A DNA stretch of 64,000 bases from Marthasterias glacialis. Taxonomy: Eukaryota > Echinodermata > Asteroidea > Forcipulatida > Asteriidae. Made by a program: the position numbers and the translations under genes. The stretch lies in NCBI GenBank assembly GCA_911728455.2, contig OU452223.1, positions 4,362,174-4,426,173 on the forward strand, read 5' to 3'. Shown here one piece after another: positions 10,801 through 21,321 of the stretch. The notes under the pieces were generated by a model. The model worked only from the letters and a program-made list of their open reading frames with translations. It was not told the origin of the DNA and ran no database searches. How positions within the stretch are numbered: position 1 is the first letter of the stretch; each line of letters opens with the position of its first letter.

Positions 10801-11587
10801 GGCGCTGTTCAAATTACTATTATCCAGGAGTCCCTCGGTTTTTGTGTTAACAATGGAAGTTGAAGTTTGAACTTTAATCTGTCAATTTTTCAACTTTTGG
10901 TAGGTCAGCCGTTGAAAATGTTTGCAAGTTGCCCCATAGAAAAAACGCCTCTGAAAGTGTCATTTTTCCCAAACCGACTTGCTACCATTCTTCATGAAGC
11001 ATCCCTCCACTTCCCATCAGGCCACATAGGACCACATCTTTAAAGCCAAAATCTATTTAGTCTACTCAAAACTTGAAGCAAGGAGCGTCCAGGTTGTGAT
11101 AACTAATCATAATTACACAATCCATTAATTGCATGACCCCTCAAATATAGTATTATTCAAAAACAAGTTGTGCGTTTACGAATTATGATAATCGGTTTGG
11201 CGCACGATTTTTTGCCCGTGGTGCGCCCCTTGTGGCGTCAGTGTTGTCATGGTTGGTGGGCCAGAGATCAATACGTACACTTTGTATTTCAATAACGGGA
11301 CATATACAAAGTATTGTCAAGATTCTGAATTGAATGACATGCCCTTTAAAAGTGCGTTTGTTTACCAGGGGTGTACATGTACATGTAGTCCAGCAGGTGC
11401 TTTGGATATTCAGAAATGCAATACTTGTCACAAACACTGCCAGACATTGCATGGATGGAAGTTAGGGGTTTTCAACTCTGTGTGAACAGTCACTGTGTTG
11501 TTGAAGTTATGATTTAGTGTTCCCTAATTTCAGCGATGTGTCTATAGATTATCAAATTCGGTGAGCAGATAATATTGATTATCGAGG

Positions 11588-13740
11588 ATGTATCGACGTC
11601 AGATTCATGAGGTGAGACTATGCTGTAGTTTGTTGGCAGGGATGTATGGGGTGTAGGCCTACTGCAGCAGTATGTCATTTTGTGTGTATTAAAGTATATT
11701 CGATATTTTTTTTAAAGCTATATAATCAACCGCAACAACCGGAGTCATCAGAATTTGTGACGTTGATAAAATGGAGGTAGAAATCCGAAATACAGACACT
11801 TAAGATCAATTGCATTTCTGGAAATCCTGTACAAAACAAATACTTGGTGCCATCAGCTGGCACTCCTTTGGTCCCGCAAAAGACGGTCCATAGGCCTAGG
11901 TCTACCAGACTGTGGAGTTCGTTTGTCACTGTTTACTACGGTGGCTCAAATCTAGAACACTCAGTGTAATTTTACGACGTTATATCGCGGTATTTTATTG
12001 CGTATCGCCGTATTTTATTACGTTATATCGCCGTATTTTATTGCTCCATATCGCCGTATTTTATTGCGTTATATCACGATATAATGCTATAGTACGGCGA
12101 TATAAACGCAATAAAATACGGCGACTTAACGCATAGTAGGCTATAGTTCGGCGATATAACGCTATAGTACGGCGATATCACGCTAAAATACGGCGATAGA
12201 AGGCTAAAATACGGCGATATAACGCTAAAATACGGCGATATAACGCAATAAAATACAGCAGTATAACGCAATAAAATACGGCGATATAACGCAATAGTAT
12301 GGCGACGATATAGCGCCGTAAATTTACACTGTGTTCTCTAGGAAGTTGTGAATATGAGCCACCGTAGTTACCATATAAAATTATCAGAAAAATGCATATG
12401 AGATGTGTTTTTCCTTCTGCCTTTTTCATTTCTTCAATAGGCTCTCCTTATCGCCGTGGAACAGGGTGATCTTCCAAACGTACAGCTCGCTATCAAAAGA
12501 GGAGCAAACATCAATGAAATACCTGTAAATAAGTGTTGATCATCTTCATCAAATAAATATGTATTTACTGTGCGATTTATAACTAACTAACTTCTCTTAT
12601 TAACTCTCAATTAATTTATGTTATTCTTTTAATCAGAGGATTTTAACATTTACGAGAAAACATTTGCTGTGGCTCTTCCTGTTACAGATACAACTTTATT
12701 GAACCACACAAAAATAAATGTTCAGCGATTTATATTCATTTTTTTGATCCGATTTTGGTGTAGTGGGGTATGGAGTCGGTGCTAATGCGAGCCATACGAT
12801 GTCGTCATTCTGACGTTGCAGAATTTCTCATTGATCAAGGTGTAGATTTAGGATATCACTATGAGGTTAGTTAACTTTCTAAACTGTATTTAATCATTAT
12901 AAGAGAAAAGCAGCTATAAGCAGTCTGGGTATAAGACTAGATTATCCGATATCTGTGACTAAAATATGATTAATTTAATCTCAACAACAGAAGGCGTCTT
13001 TCATTGGCGCCCTGCCCAAGTTCAGTGGCGTACCTGGGGGGGGGGGGTGGCAACTGATGTCTGTTCTCCCCTCCCCACACCCCAATTAGATATCTGAACT
13101 TTGGAGATTAAAAACGACCAGAATAAAATGTTACATTTTATAAGCTTTTATGTAGTCAATTCAATGTTTGTAAACCTTTACTTTTATTCACACGCAGATA
13201 ATGTATTTTGTTCTTTTACCTCAACACGTCAAAGAAGCGCTGAAAAGGGGCTTGTTTAGTAAAAATGCAGAACGGAAAGTTCAGTTTTAATTGGCCAAAA
13301 GTGCCCGCTAGAAAAAATGGTGTGTCACCCACCCCCGTGCCCTCTTTAAATTGTTACCCTATAGTTATACTGTCAAAAGTACATAAGAAGTAATGCATGG
13401 TGAGATGAAGTTGCAATCACTATTTTTAATTCTTTTTTATTTACTTATTTGTCGTTGGTGTATAGTGCTATCATTGATTGTTACAATATTCATACCAATG
13501 CAAAAATTTGAACGATTAAAACAAAATTATTATTTACAACTATACAAAAACCGTTCAGTGTGAAGACTGTATTACCACCTTTATAAGCAGCCCTTTCCTC
13601 CGTCCCTTCTTCCTCAGAAAACGAGCTCCCCTCGAGCTGCCGAGAGGAAACCTCACGAGACCGCACGAGACTACGCGGAATTCTACAAGCTCCCAGACAT
13701 CGTTCAGATGATTGACACCAAGATTGGACATCGCCGATAA
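11588..13740 (+). CDS. Small ankyrin-repeat protein, complete four-exon gene (110 aa)
   Basis: Exons 11588-11611 (MYRRQIHE), 12441-12524, 12764-12865 and 13618-13740 (stop TAA 13738). All introns are phase 0 with GT/AG borders; the first donor is GAG|GTGAGA. The joined protein holds about two ankyrin-type helices pairs: ALLIAVEQGDLPNVQLAIKR, then a segment with SVLMRAIRCRHSDVAEFLID. A C-terminal ARDYAEFYKLPDIVQMID helix matches the closing unit of ankyrin arrays. Ankyrin repeats mediate protein binding; no specific partner or orthologue can be named. The tiny first exon was chosen because it gives a start codon, a good donor and the correct phase, but it lies 829 nt from exon 2 and remains inferred. 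An AATAAA lies 12 nt after the stop. A MITE fills intron 1. Confidence 0.75.
11934..12369. mobile_element. MITE built from an orientation-switching ~23-bp repeat, inside ankyrin intron 1
   Basis: Termini ACTACGGTGGCTCA (left) and TGAGCCACCGTAGT (right) are inverted repeats, extended by CAGTGTAATTTTACG / CGTAAATTTACACTG. The interior is a tandem array of a unit like TATCGCCGTATTTTATTGCG reading forward up to about 12075 and as its reverse complement from about 12090 to 12320. The whole element could fold as one long hairpin. Confidence 0.85.
13023..13372. mobile_element. MITE-like element of the CAGTGGCGTA family
   Basis: Left end CAGTGGCGTACCTGGGGGGG. The interior ACCTCAACACGTCAAAGAAG and GAAAAGGGGCTTGTTTAG is the inverse of the copy at 2918-3247. 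The right end is decayed. It lies in the last intron of the ankyrin gene. Confidence 0.6.
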
Positions 13741-13751
13741 AGACCCTGTCG

Positions 13752-13757
13752 AATAAA
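13752..13757 (+). promoter_or_regulatory. Polyadenylation signal of ankyrin gene
   Basis: AATAAA starting 12 nt after the stop codon, implying a very short 3'UTR. Confidence 0.5.
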
Positions 13758-14049
13758 TCCAGTTCTTTGAACTTCAGATGAAAAAAAAATTCTTCGAAAT
13801 TTTAACTTGCCAAGATAACCAAACTATCAATAATTATCACGATATCGTAACACGGTTTATCGGGGCATGATAAAAGCTTCTATTGACCAAATTCACCTAA
13901 CGCCATCATCACAATCTTGGTTGCGCCATTTTAGAAGTCAGACGTCACTATAATAATGTTTGACTCCCAAAGTGGTGAGCGTGGTGGCACAGTCGCCGCG
14001 TGTGACGTGCATGCAAGGGGTCAAATAACTCTTCATCTTTGCAATTACA

Positions 14050-14318
14050 ACTAGACCGAGCCATTAAGCCCCACCCCTTACGTGTCGACCAATCACAGCC
14101 TTGGCTACGCCACCGAAAGTCCGACAAAAGTCCGACACCATAAAATCCTATTGGAAAATGTAAACATGTGTTTGCGTGCTATAGCGAGCGCGTTCATGTC
14201 GTGCAGTGTGGCATTGAAGAGACGCACATTGCGCTGCCCAAGTGTAACAGTGGTGATTATAGCCAATGCTGTGATTGGTCAATATGTTTAGGGGCGGGGT
14301 TTAGTAATCGGTCTATTG
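14050..14318 (+). mobile_element. Short variant of the AATAGACCGATCC MITE family
   Basis: Ends CTAGACCGAGCCATTAAGCC and GGGGTTTAGTAATCGGTCTA are inverted. The interior differs from the 434-458 bp copies except for CCAATCACAGCCTTGGCTAC and CCGACAAAAGTCCGACAC. It resembles the copy at 61506-61739. Confidence 0.75.
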
Positions 14319-14695
14319 TCTTTATTGAAGCATTCGCTCTCAAAAGTAAAAAACCAAACCAAATCAAGAAATACAATGATCAAAAGCAAATCAATTCGAA
14401 TAGGGTTTTTGTATAGATTTTTATTTTTTAGAGCAGAATTTAACATGCTGTGTACATATTTACCTAAACAGTTTTTTATGAAGTTGAGCTGTTGGTATGA
14501 ATAATATTCTTTGACTTAATTAAGTGTGAAATGTTCAGAATAGACCAATATAATATTAATTTAAATAAAGAATGTGGGCGTGGTTTCGAATCCCACCTTT
14601 AGTGGTCCAGAGTGTTTTTTCCCTCAGGTATACGTTGCTTATCGCACATTATCATCATTATCATCGCGCTGATCATCCCCTTTTTATTGGATGAA

Positions 14696-14840
14696 ATTGG
14701 GAGACTTTCAAGACGCTAGGTGGCAGCAGACTTACAGGTAAGTCCATTGTTCTCCGACATGTGCCCATGCTCAGAACTCCGCAAACAATAAAAATTCACC
14801 TGGTAAGTCTCCTGCCACCTAGCGTTCCAAAGTCTCTCAT
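14696..14840. mobile_element. Short foldback MITE (same family as 5420-5566)
   Basis: Arms GACGCTAGGTGGCAGCAGAC and CTGCCACCTAGCGTTCC flank a centre with CATGCTCAGAACTCCGC. Confidence 0.8.
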
Positions 14841-15980
14841 TGCCACTTTCCTCTGTCACTTGTCATTCTACTCCATGTTACAGATTTCAGTTCATGAGGT
14901 AATATACCTTTATCATGGTGCGGCCATCTTGATTTTCTTCCATTCAAACCAATGTAACTAAACCGAGGCTGGAAAGGCAAATAGTCTGGTTCCTTTTGTA
15001 CAATTAATATTACTGTTATTAGATACTGGGCAAATTACCAAGATGGTTGCAGCATGCATGATAAAGGTCTACTCATCTCTCCATCTCCTTTGTTGTCTTC
15101 CTCTTCTTCTCCTGCCTGTTCTTGGTTGCCATTCTGTGAGTCTCTTGGTCCATCATTCTGTTGTCTTGCATTCTTTTCTAATGAGTACCCTGCCCATCTC
15201 CATTTCATGTCCTTGCCCTTTTCTATGATAATATATTTGATCTTTGTTTTTTTTCTTATACGCGTGTGATTTGACTTTGTCCCTTAATGATACATTGAGC
15301 ATTCTCTTTTCCAAAAACTATGCCCCACCTGACATGACTGTGGATTTTGTTCCGCAGGACTGGGGAAAGCACTGGTTCTCATTGATCTCCTTTATCAGTA
15401 TAATGAAGATCAATGTTAGTTCCCACTTGACGTCACACAGTGTAAAGTCAGCCATCTTTGCGGGCAAATGCGTCATGTGGGAGTTATGTGAAATTCCTTA
15501 CGTGATTGGAAGGTGAACTACTTCATTATTGTACAGAATTTAGAACAAATGACGCAGCTTAAAGCAAAAACCCAAGTTCCTGTAAAGATGGCGTATATCG
15601 AGAAATATATACAGTGCCCATGACACATTGGTGTGTGGTATCACCAAAAATAATACATTGTTTGCTTCTTAATACGAATACAAATAGTAATAAATTTCCT
15701 TTTACGAAAAATGTTTTGGTGTATTTTTATGTCTCTCAAAAAAACAGCACAACTTACACTATTTATCGTAGCTTTTAAGGACCAACAATGTAAAAAATGT
15801 TTGCGAGTTTTTATAACGACAGAAACAATTTACTGTAAATAAAAGAATGCCTCTAAATCTGAAAGTTCGTTTATGAATATTGGTTTATTGTTTATTCGTG
15901 TTATAGGAACTTTTTCGTCTGAAATACTAACGTGAGAACAAGTTGGCCTGAATAAATTCGGCTTTAGTTTCAACTTGGCT

Positions 15981-16792
15981 AATAGACCGATTGCGCGACA
16001 AAGTTTACAGGCGGTCACGTGACCCCCTATCGGGTATGACGTCATACAGCTGGTGAAAAAATACGTGTAAAGAGATAGGCCGTGACACAGTGAGTTTGAA
16101 AACCGTCGATTATACTTTCGTTAAGCGATGAGTTAGTTAATCAGCCCCTTTATTTAAAGTAGTATGGTGTGGCATTAATTTAAATCACATCTCTGTTTCA
16201 TAATTTAACAAAATTCTTCTGAAAAGAGGGTTTTTTAAGCCATGCACTACCGGCGTCGGACGATTATTATGTAGCCACCCGTCTGTTATTTTGTTTGTAA
16301 TGTTGGCCTAAATCACTGTAAAAAAAAACAAAAAGGATAAACAACGTTGGAAAAGTGAGCATTAATACCTAGCCTTGCAGAATTTCAAATAGGCAAAGGA
16401 ATTACACAGTTTTGGAAAGCAATTTCTTTGGAGGATTTCAGCTTCAAAACTTTGAAATTTTTGTGTGGAAAAGTGTGTGGTGATCGCGGTCGTCCTCCAT
16501 GGTCTGGCCTAACGTTTCGTCGCGCGCTGTACTCATCGTGCACATTTATACGGTACTTTTACAATTTTCAAGACTTGCTGGAACTGTCCTTACTGGCTTT
16601 ATTCAGCCATTTGAAGGTCTTTGGTACAAACTCTGGAATATCTTTCACAGATTTCGAGCAAAAAAAGCCCTGATCGAATTAATGCATTAATCATCGTGTA
16701 CCGTACCACCCTTTCCTATGGAGGATTACGTGTGTGTTTACATTTTTAACCCAACAGGGGTCACGTGACGTAGATCGCAGAATCGGTCTGTT
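15981..16792. mobile_element. Longer element (812 bp) with AATAGACCGATT ends
   Basis: Left AATAGACCGATTGCGCGAC and right CGCAGAATCGGTCTGTT are inverted, with inner GGTCACGTGACCCCCT / AGGGGTCACGTGAC pairing. Termini resemble those of the 434-458 bp family but the interior is different. No transposase-like reading frame was seen; the frames at 16428-16690 have no recognisable motif. Confidence 0.65.
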
Positions 16793-17039
16793 ACATATCC
16801 TCTCCCAACCTCATCCCCGCGAACTCACCACTGATATACCCACCGTTCAAGTACCCTGTAATGACATTGTCCCTTTAATTTTGAACCCCACTTAAGCTTG
16901 GTGCTCAAAAGAGGGCGCTACAAAGATCTGTTTTCACAAGCGCTCACATGCGCAAGGTAAACAGCTGATCACGGGACTGGACGTGGGATAACTTCTGCTG
17001 AAGTTTTGGGAACAATGTAAACACTAAAACAGGTAAAAC

Positions 17040-18120
17040 TTATAATAATTGTATGTAATGTGTCGTTTGTTATCCTTCATGCAAATAGCATGTGAAATTA
17101 TTGTATAGCTCCGAATATCGTTGTTTGGGCTGCGCCTGACGAGTCCATGTCATTCATTCTGTGTGCGGCAAAATCTTCTTTGCCAAATAACATTTTATTT
17201 TTAATATTCAGTCTTTTTTGGACCCTGCGGCTGCTTGAACTTCGCTCTTGAGTGGGCACAGCAGTTTTCCTGCACTTCCATGTGGAAACTGTTAATTTGT
17301 ATTGGAACTTTGCAGAGGGCACCACAGCAAAAGCACAGGGTACCACGGCAATTGTTGAGGGTGCCGTGGGTTGCTCTATGGTTAATTCGAGGTTTGGTAG
17401 GCCTACTGATATCTTAGTTCTGCGATAATCGTAACCCTCCATCCTCCTGACCGTCGGGAGGAGTGAGGGTTACGATTATCGCAACCACTGATTTCTATGA
17501 AATTATCAAACAATAACAACAATGAACAAGTAAAGGTAGAGCAACATGCCTGAAACATCAAAATGAAAACAGCGCATCGGAAAGTGCAATGGGTCATATG
17601 AGGTCGTTAAAATGACGGTTTGACATAATGTCAGCACTTGAAGAAGGTCTGAAAGGTTTTGACGCGCAGCTCATTGCTCGCGCAGTGCCTATTACAGCAC
17701 AGGCTCTGCGCGCGCGAGTGACCACCTCACTACCAGGGGCAGTGCGTCGTATAGATACCTTGTCTCTAACCCTAGTTGCTATGATCAGAACCCTCCATCC
17801 TCCCGACGGTCGGAGACCAGAGGTTTACGATCATCGCAACTACTCTAAAACTTAAAAGTGACTGCTTTGCACGCACGCTTGTTGGAAACTTTTAAGCGCC
17901 AGCACCCTTAGGGCAATTGTAGGGGCACTTAGTTTGCACGTGTCAAAATGTCCGTTGTACTTCTACTAAAATGCTATTTGGCAAAGAAGAATTTGCCGAA
18001 CACAAAGTGAATGAGAGGGACTCATAGCATTAGTATCAGGCGCAGCCCACACAACACTATTCAGAGCTAGTAAAATTATTGTAAATGTAGTTTGTCAACT
18101 TTCATGATCACGATCTGTAG
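17040..18120. mobile_element. Inverted-repeat element of about 1.1 kb, nonautonomous DNA transposon
   Basis: The left part, with GTGAAATTATTGTATAGCTC, GGGCTGCGCCTGA and TTCTTTGCCAAATAACATTTT, is mirrored at 17968-18080 by AAATGCTATTTGGCAAAGAA, TCAGGCGCAGCCC and AGCTAGTAAAATTATTG. Nested inside is a perfect-looking palindrome around 17425-17485 (CGATAATCGTAACCCTCC / GTGAGGGTTACGATTATCG), with a related half-copy near 17780-17840. No transposase frame. Confidence 0.7.
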
Positions 18121-18299
18121 TGTTTAACTTATGGAGACTGTAGGCTTGCCCAGGTTGGACTTGTGAATTAACCTTGTAGTTGGTGGCTGGCCACTGTTAA
18201 TGGACCTCGCCTTTAGCTCAGTCCATTAACAAGTTTGTGGGGATTCTTTTTTTTTTGTCTTGTCCCCCTGGCGGGATTCTTTTGGTGGAATTGCTGGGA

Positions 18300-18930
18300 T
18301 CTTTTTTCTTTTAGGGTACCGCTGGCACAAAGAAACCCTGACTTGACAATGCCAAGAGAACAAAGATTCTCTTTGTTGGATCGTCCGTTTTGTTTCTCAA
18401 CCGAGAAAATATCAAATTCACACGGCGTGAATTGCAAAACATCGGCCGTTACCTAAGGCATAGAAGTGGTACTAAACACGAAACCATGGCTCCGTTGTAG
18501 ACTCACTCTGACTTACTTCCAGCCGAAATACAATGAATAGGCCTAAACAATGGTGGAAGCCTCTCGATGCCTCGGAACAAAAGGACAAAGATCTACAATG
18601 AACTTTGGAGAATTATTCATTATCCATTTGCTCGTTTTTTATACTGCATAGTTGTTTAACTCATTGTATAATTGGGGATTACACAAAAACTGCCTCTCAA
18701 TGTCCACAAAATGTGTATCTACAAACTTTTTTGGGCCATGCGTGGGTGAATTGAAACATTAGATGGCGTGTGCGTGTTCTGCGCACGCTCAGCAGTTGAA
18801 TGACAGGCGACCTTCGGTCCAGTGGTCTAAAAATACATTGGCGTCTTAAGATGGCTTCCGTTTCCAGGCAGGGGAAACACTTGCTTGTAAACAGGTCATC
18901 CGACACCAACTGGTTACAGCGGCCAGCCAC
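18300..18930 (+). mobile_element. Interspersed repeat, longest copy
   Basis: Closely similar to 44180-44745 (same strand), with reverse-strand partial copies at 1470-1640, 41350-41740 and 46970-47220. Shared words include GGCACAAAGAAACCCTGACT, GAATTGCAAAACATC and CAATGGTGGAAGCCTCTCGA. No open reading frame is conserved, so it is probably a nonautonomous transposon; termini were not resolved. Confidence 0.7.
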
Positions 18931-18994
18931 CAACCCAGTCATTAACACGCAGTGAAGACGCTCACACTGTCCCCTAAGTAGCAATGCTGTTGAG

Positions 18995-19120
18995 CCCAAT
19001 CTTGACACTTGCGCCAACTTGTTGTACTCTACCCTGACATGATTAGAATTGAATGGATCCATTCATATGATAATCAAGTCAGGGTAGAGTACAATAATTT
19101 TGCGCAAGTGTCAAGATGGC
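18995..19120. mobile_element. Foldback element
   Basis: TTGACACTTGCGCCAACTTG and TTGTACTCTACCCTGAC on the left are inverted as GTCAGGGTAGAGTACAA and GCGCAAGTGTCAA on the right, around an A/T-rich centre. Confidence 0.8.
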
Positions 19121-19388
19121 GCTGGACAATGCCAATGGTAGTCTAACAGCAATTAGTTAAGTCCCTGCATATACTTCATATTGAATTTGCAATTAACTTA
19201 TTTATGTTTTATTTTAGTTAGTTGTAGATTTTAAAGCTTTGTATAGTGTATTATTTTGATAGCATAGAGGAAGGAAAAGTAGTAGTAGTGTGAGGCCTAC
19301 ATAGCCACTAGGCTAGCACCATTCTATTTATCTTACCCTAGCTGTAGTCTGTACTACCATGTATAGCAGTAGTAATAGTATTAGCCCT

Positions 19389-19853
19389 ATTAAGGTTTGG
19401 TGAATAGTATTTCAATTTGAAAAAATCATTTTGTGCCCTCCTGTTTATTTTTATTATTATACTATATCACTTTTTAATACTAAAAGTCGTCAGGAATGCC
19501 CACAAAAATAGGTCACTAGCTGACATGGCTGGATTCCTTCTGTGACGTCATTAAATATTCATGAGCTATTCCATAGGACAGTTGTTCTGCCGCCAAAGGA
19601 ATTACAAAAATGTGTTCTTTCTATTCGAAAATTCCCTCATGAATATTATGTAATTAATGCATGTGATGTCACAGAAGAAATCCAGCCATGTCAGCAAGTG
19701 ACCTATTTTTGTGGGCATTCACAATTATGTTTTTTAAAGAAAATAAACCATGTAAACATACAGGAAGGCACAAAATGATTTTTTCCCAACTGAATTATTT
19801 TACAATAATAAGGAGTAAAATGTCAATACTAAGTCACTCACCAAACCTTTAAT
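19389..19853. mobile_element. Long palindromic element, 465 bp
   Basis: Ends ATTAAGGTTTGGTGA / TCACCAAACCTTTAAT. The arms pair over most of their length, for instance CCCACAAAAATAGGTCACT with AGTGACCTATTTTTGTGGGC, and GACATGGCTGGATT with AATCCAGCCATGTC. The central region contains CTCATGAATATTATG. It directly abuts the SINE tail at 19854 onward. Confidence 0.85.
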
Positions 19854-19881
19854 ATTACTGCTACTACTACTACTACTAATA

Positions 19882-20284
19882 GTATACAGTTCTTTTTTAG
19901 CGCTTTATCACACGATGGGCGTCTCAAAGCACTCAGTATTTTTTTCCTGCAAGGTATGCAGAGTTACGTTTTGAAGTAGGCCTATAAGACCATATCACCA
20001 TGTAAACGGTTTACAAGGTTCTGTGGTGCAATCTGCAGCCTATCAAACCATGAACACCAGGGCAGACCCCTTCTCTTTGCCATAAGTGCACTGGGTTCTT
20101 ACTTCTTTCACATGCTTTACACAACACATGGGACCTAAAACTTTACGACCCATCCGAAGGACGAAGCAATAATGGTTAAGTGTCTTGCTTAAGGACACAA
20201 GTGTCACAACCGGGACTTGAACCCACACTCTGCTGATCAGAAACACCAGAGCTTGAGTCCATTTTTCTTATCCGCTCAGCCAGT
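19882..20284 (-). mobile_element. tRNA-derived SINE, near full length
   Basis: Minus-strand head near 20284. The B-box complement GGGACTTGAACCCACACTC lies at about 20211, and the body ends with TTTGAGACGCCCATCGTGTG and a CTA/TTA triplet run at 19857-19881. Same family as 1-436. Confidence 0.8.
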
Positions 20285-21321
20285 GAATAACTCCAAACAA
20301 ACCTCTTTTGTAGTTAGAATACTCATACTTGGTAGTTTATGAAACAGTAATATGAATAAAATCAATGTCACAACATACTTGAAGTATAATAAAAGGGCTT
20401 AGTAACTGTGTTATTATTACCAAAAGCCGGCTATTGGTGTGACTCTGTCGGTCACAGCATGTGTTTGCACATAGTTTGCCATTAGCTGAGATAGTACCCA
20501 CTACAGGTCACGTGATGACATGTAAACATTGGTCTCACAATCGGTCTTCTGAACAGGAAGAATGTTAAACAACAGTTTGTTTTAAATTGCCTAAATACAG
20601 AAATACTGAAAACAGTTTTGTATCACTGCAGTTGTGAGTCAGCTTTCTTTGTTCTTGGTTTCTTGGTCATTGTAGGAACAAAATACCTGTGACTGTAAAG
20701 TGTAAACATATAGCTCTGGTTTAAAAATAAGTGTAGAAAACTCACAGTTTGCACACAAAAAAATTGTAGTTTCAACCTCCACCATGGTAAAACCTGTGTT
20801 AGAAGTGTCTGACCTTTGCACAGTTGTATTGATATTACTATTACTGGCACCAGTGGATCACTTGTGCAATACACAAGTTGTGTTTTTGTATTAACTTTGT
20901 TTGGTGTCTGATATATTTTTGTACCAGCAAGAAATTTCTTGGTGTTATATTGGTGGATTTGCTTTGAAGTCACGCTTTCAGATTGAAGCTAAATAACCAT
21001 GATGGTGGTTGCATATGTTTGTAGTGGCATACTTGACTAACAGTCTGAGATAAAACGCTGGTAGGCTTTTGTGCACACTTGTGAATTATTCAACAGTTTT
21101 AACCAAATTCCCCTTCCCTTGCCTCAATTACACTACAGGTTGTTTTTACACAACAGTGAAGACTGAAGATTGTGTTGTCTCATAGAGTAATGGCTATGGT
21201 TGTTTGCAGTTGCCACTTCTTTACAATGTCATGAAAAACCTCCTGCCAAGAAGAATGAACTTCATCCAAGGCGTATAGATTTAGTTTATCAATAGACTCA
21301 GGAAGGATTAAGTAAAGTAGC

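Larger units (their letters stand above)
6621..11587. other. Intergenic region between ALDH and ankyrin gene
   Basis: The first ~700 bp is probably the ALDH 3'UTR, with AATAAA at 7106 and 7311. Beyond it lie one foldback MITE (7551), a 23-bp tandem array (8102), a palindrome (8431), a hairpin/Penelope-like end (9481) and a hairpin-array MITE (10417). Between 8620-9480, 9600-10400 and 10801-11587 I see no convincing gene. An open frame at 11249-11485 has no recognisable homology and no exon context. Confidence 0.6.
13741..21321. other. Intergenic repeat-rich region
   Basis: No convincing exon was found. It contains MITE copies (14050, 14696, 15981), a ~1.1 kb inverted-repeat element (17040), an interspersed repeat (18300), two foldbacks (18995, 19389) and a SINE (19882). 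The stretches 14841-15980 and 20285-21321 show nothing recognisable apart from the probable 5' flank of the SLC46 gene. Confidence 0.6.

Noticed and set aside
11249..11485. Cysteine-rich 78-residue open frame upstream of the ankyrin gene
   Set aside because: It has no recognisable motif, no signal peptide and no splice context linking it to the ankyrin exons.
16428..16690. Overlapping open frames inside the 15981-16792 element
   Set aside because: They have no transposase motif, and the frames end without domain-like structure.
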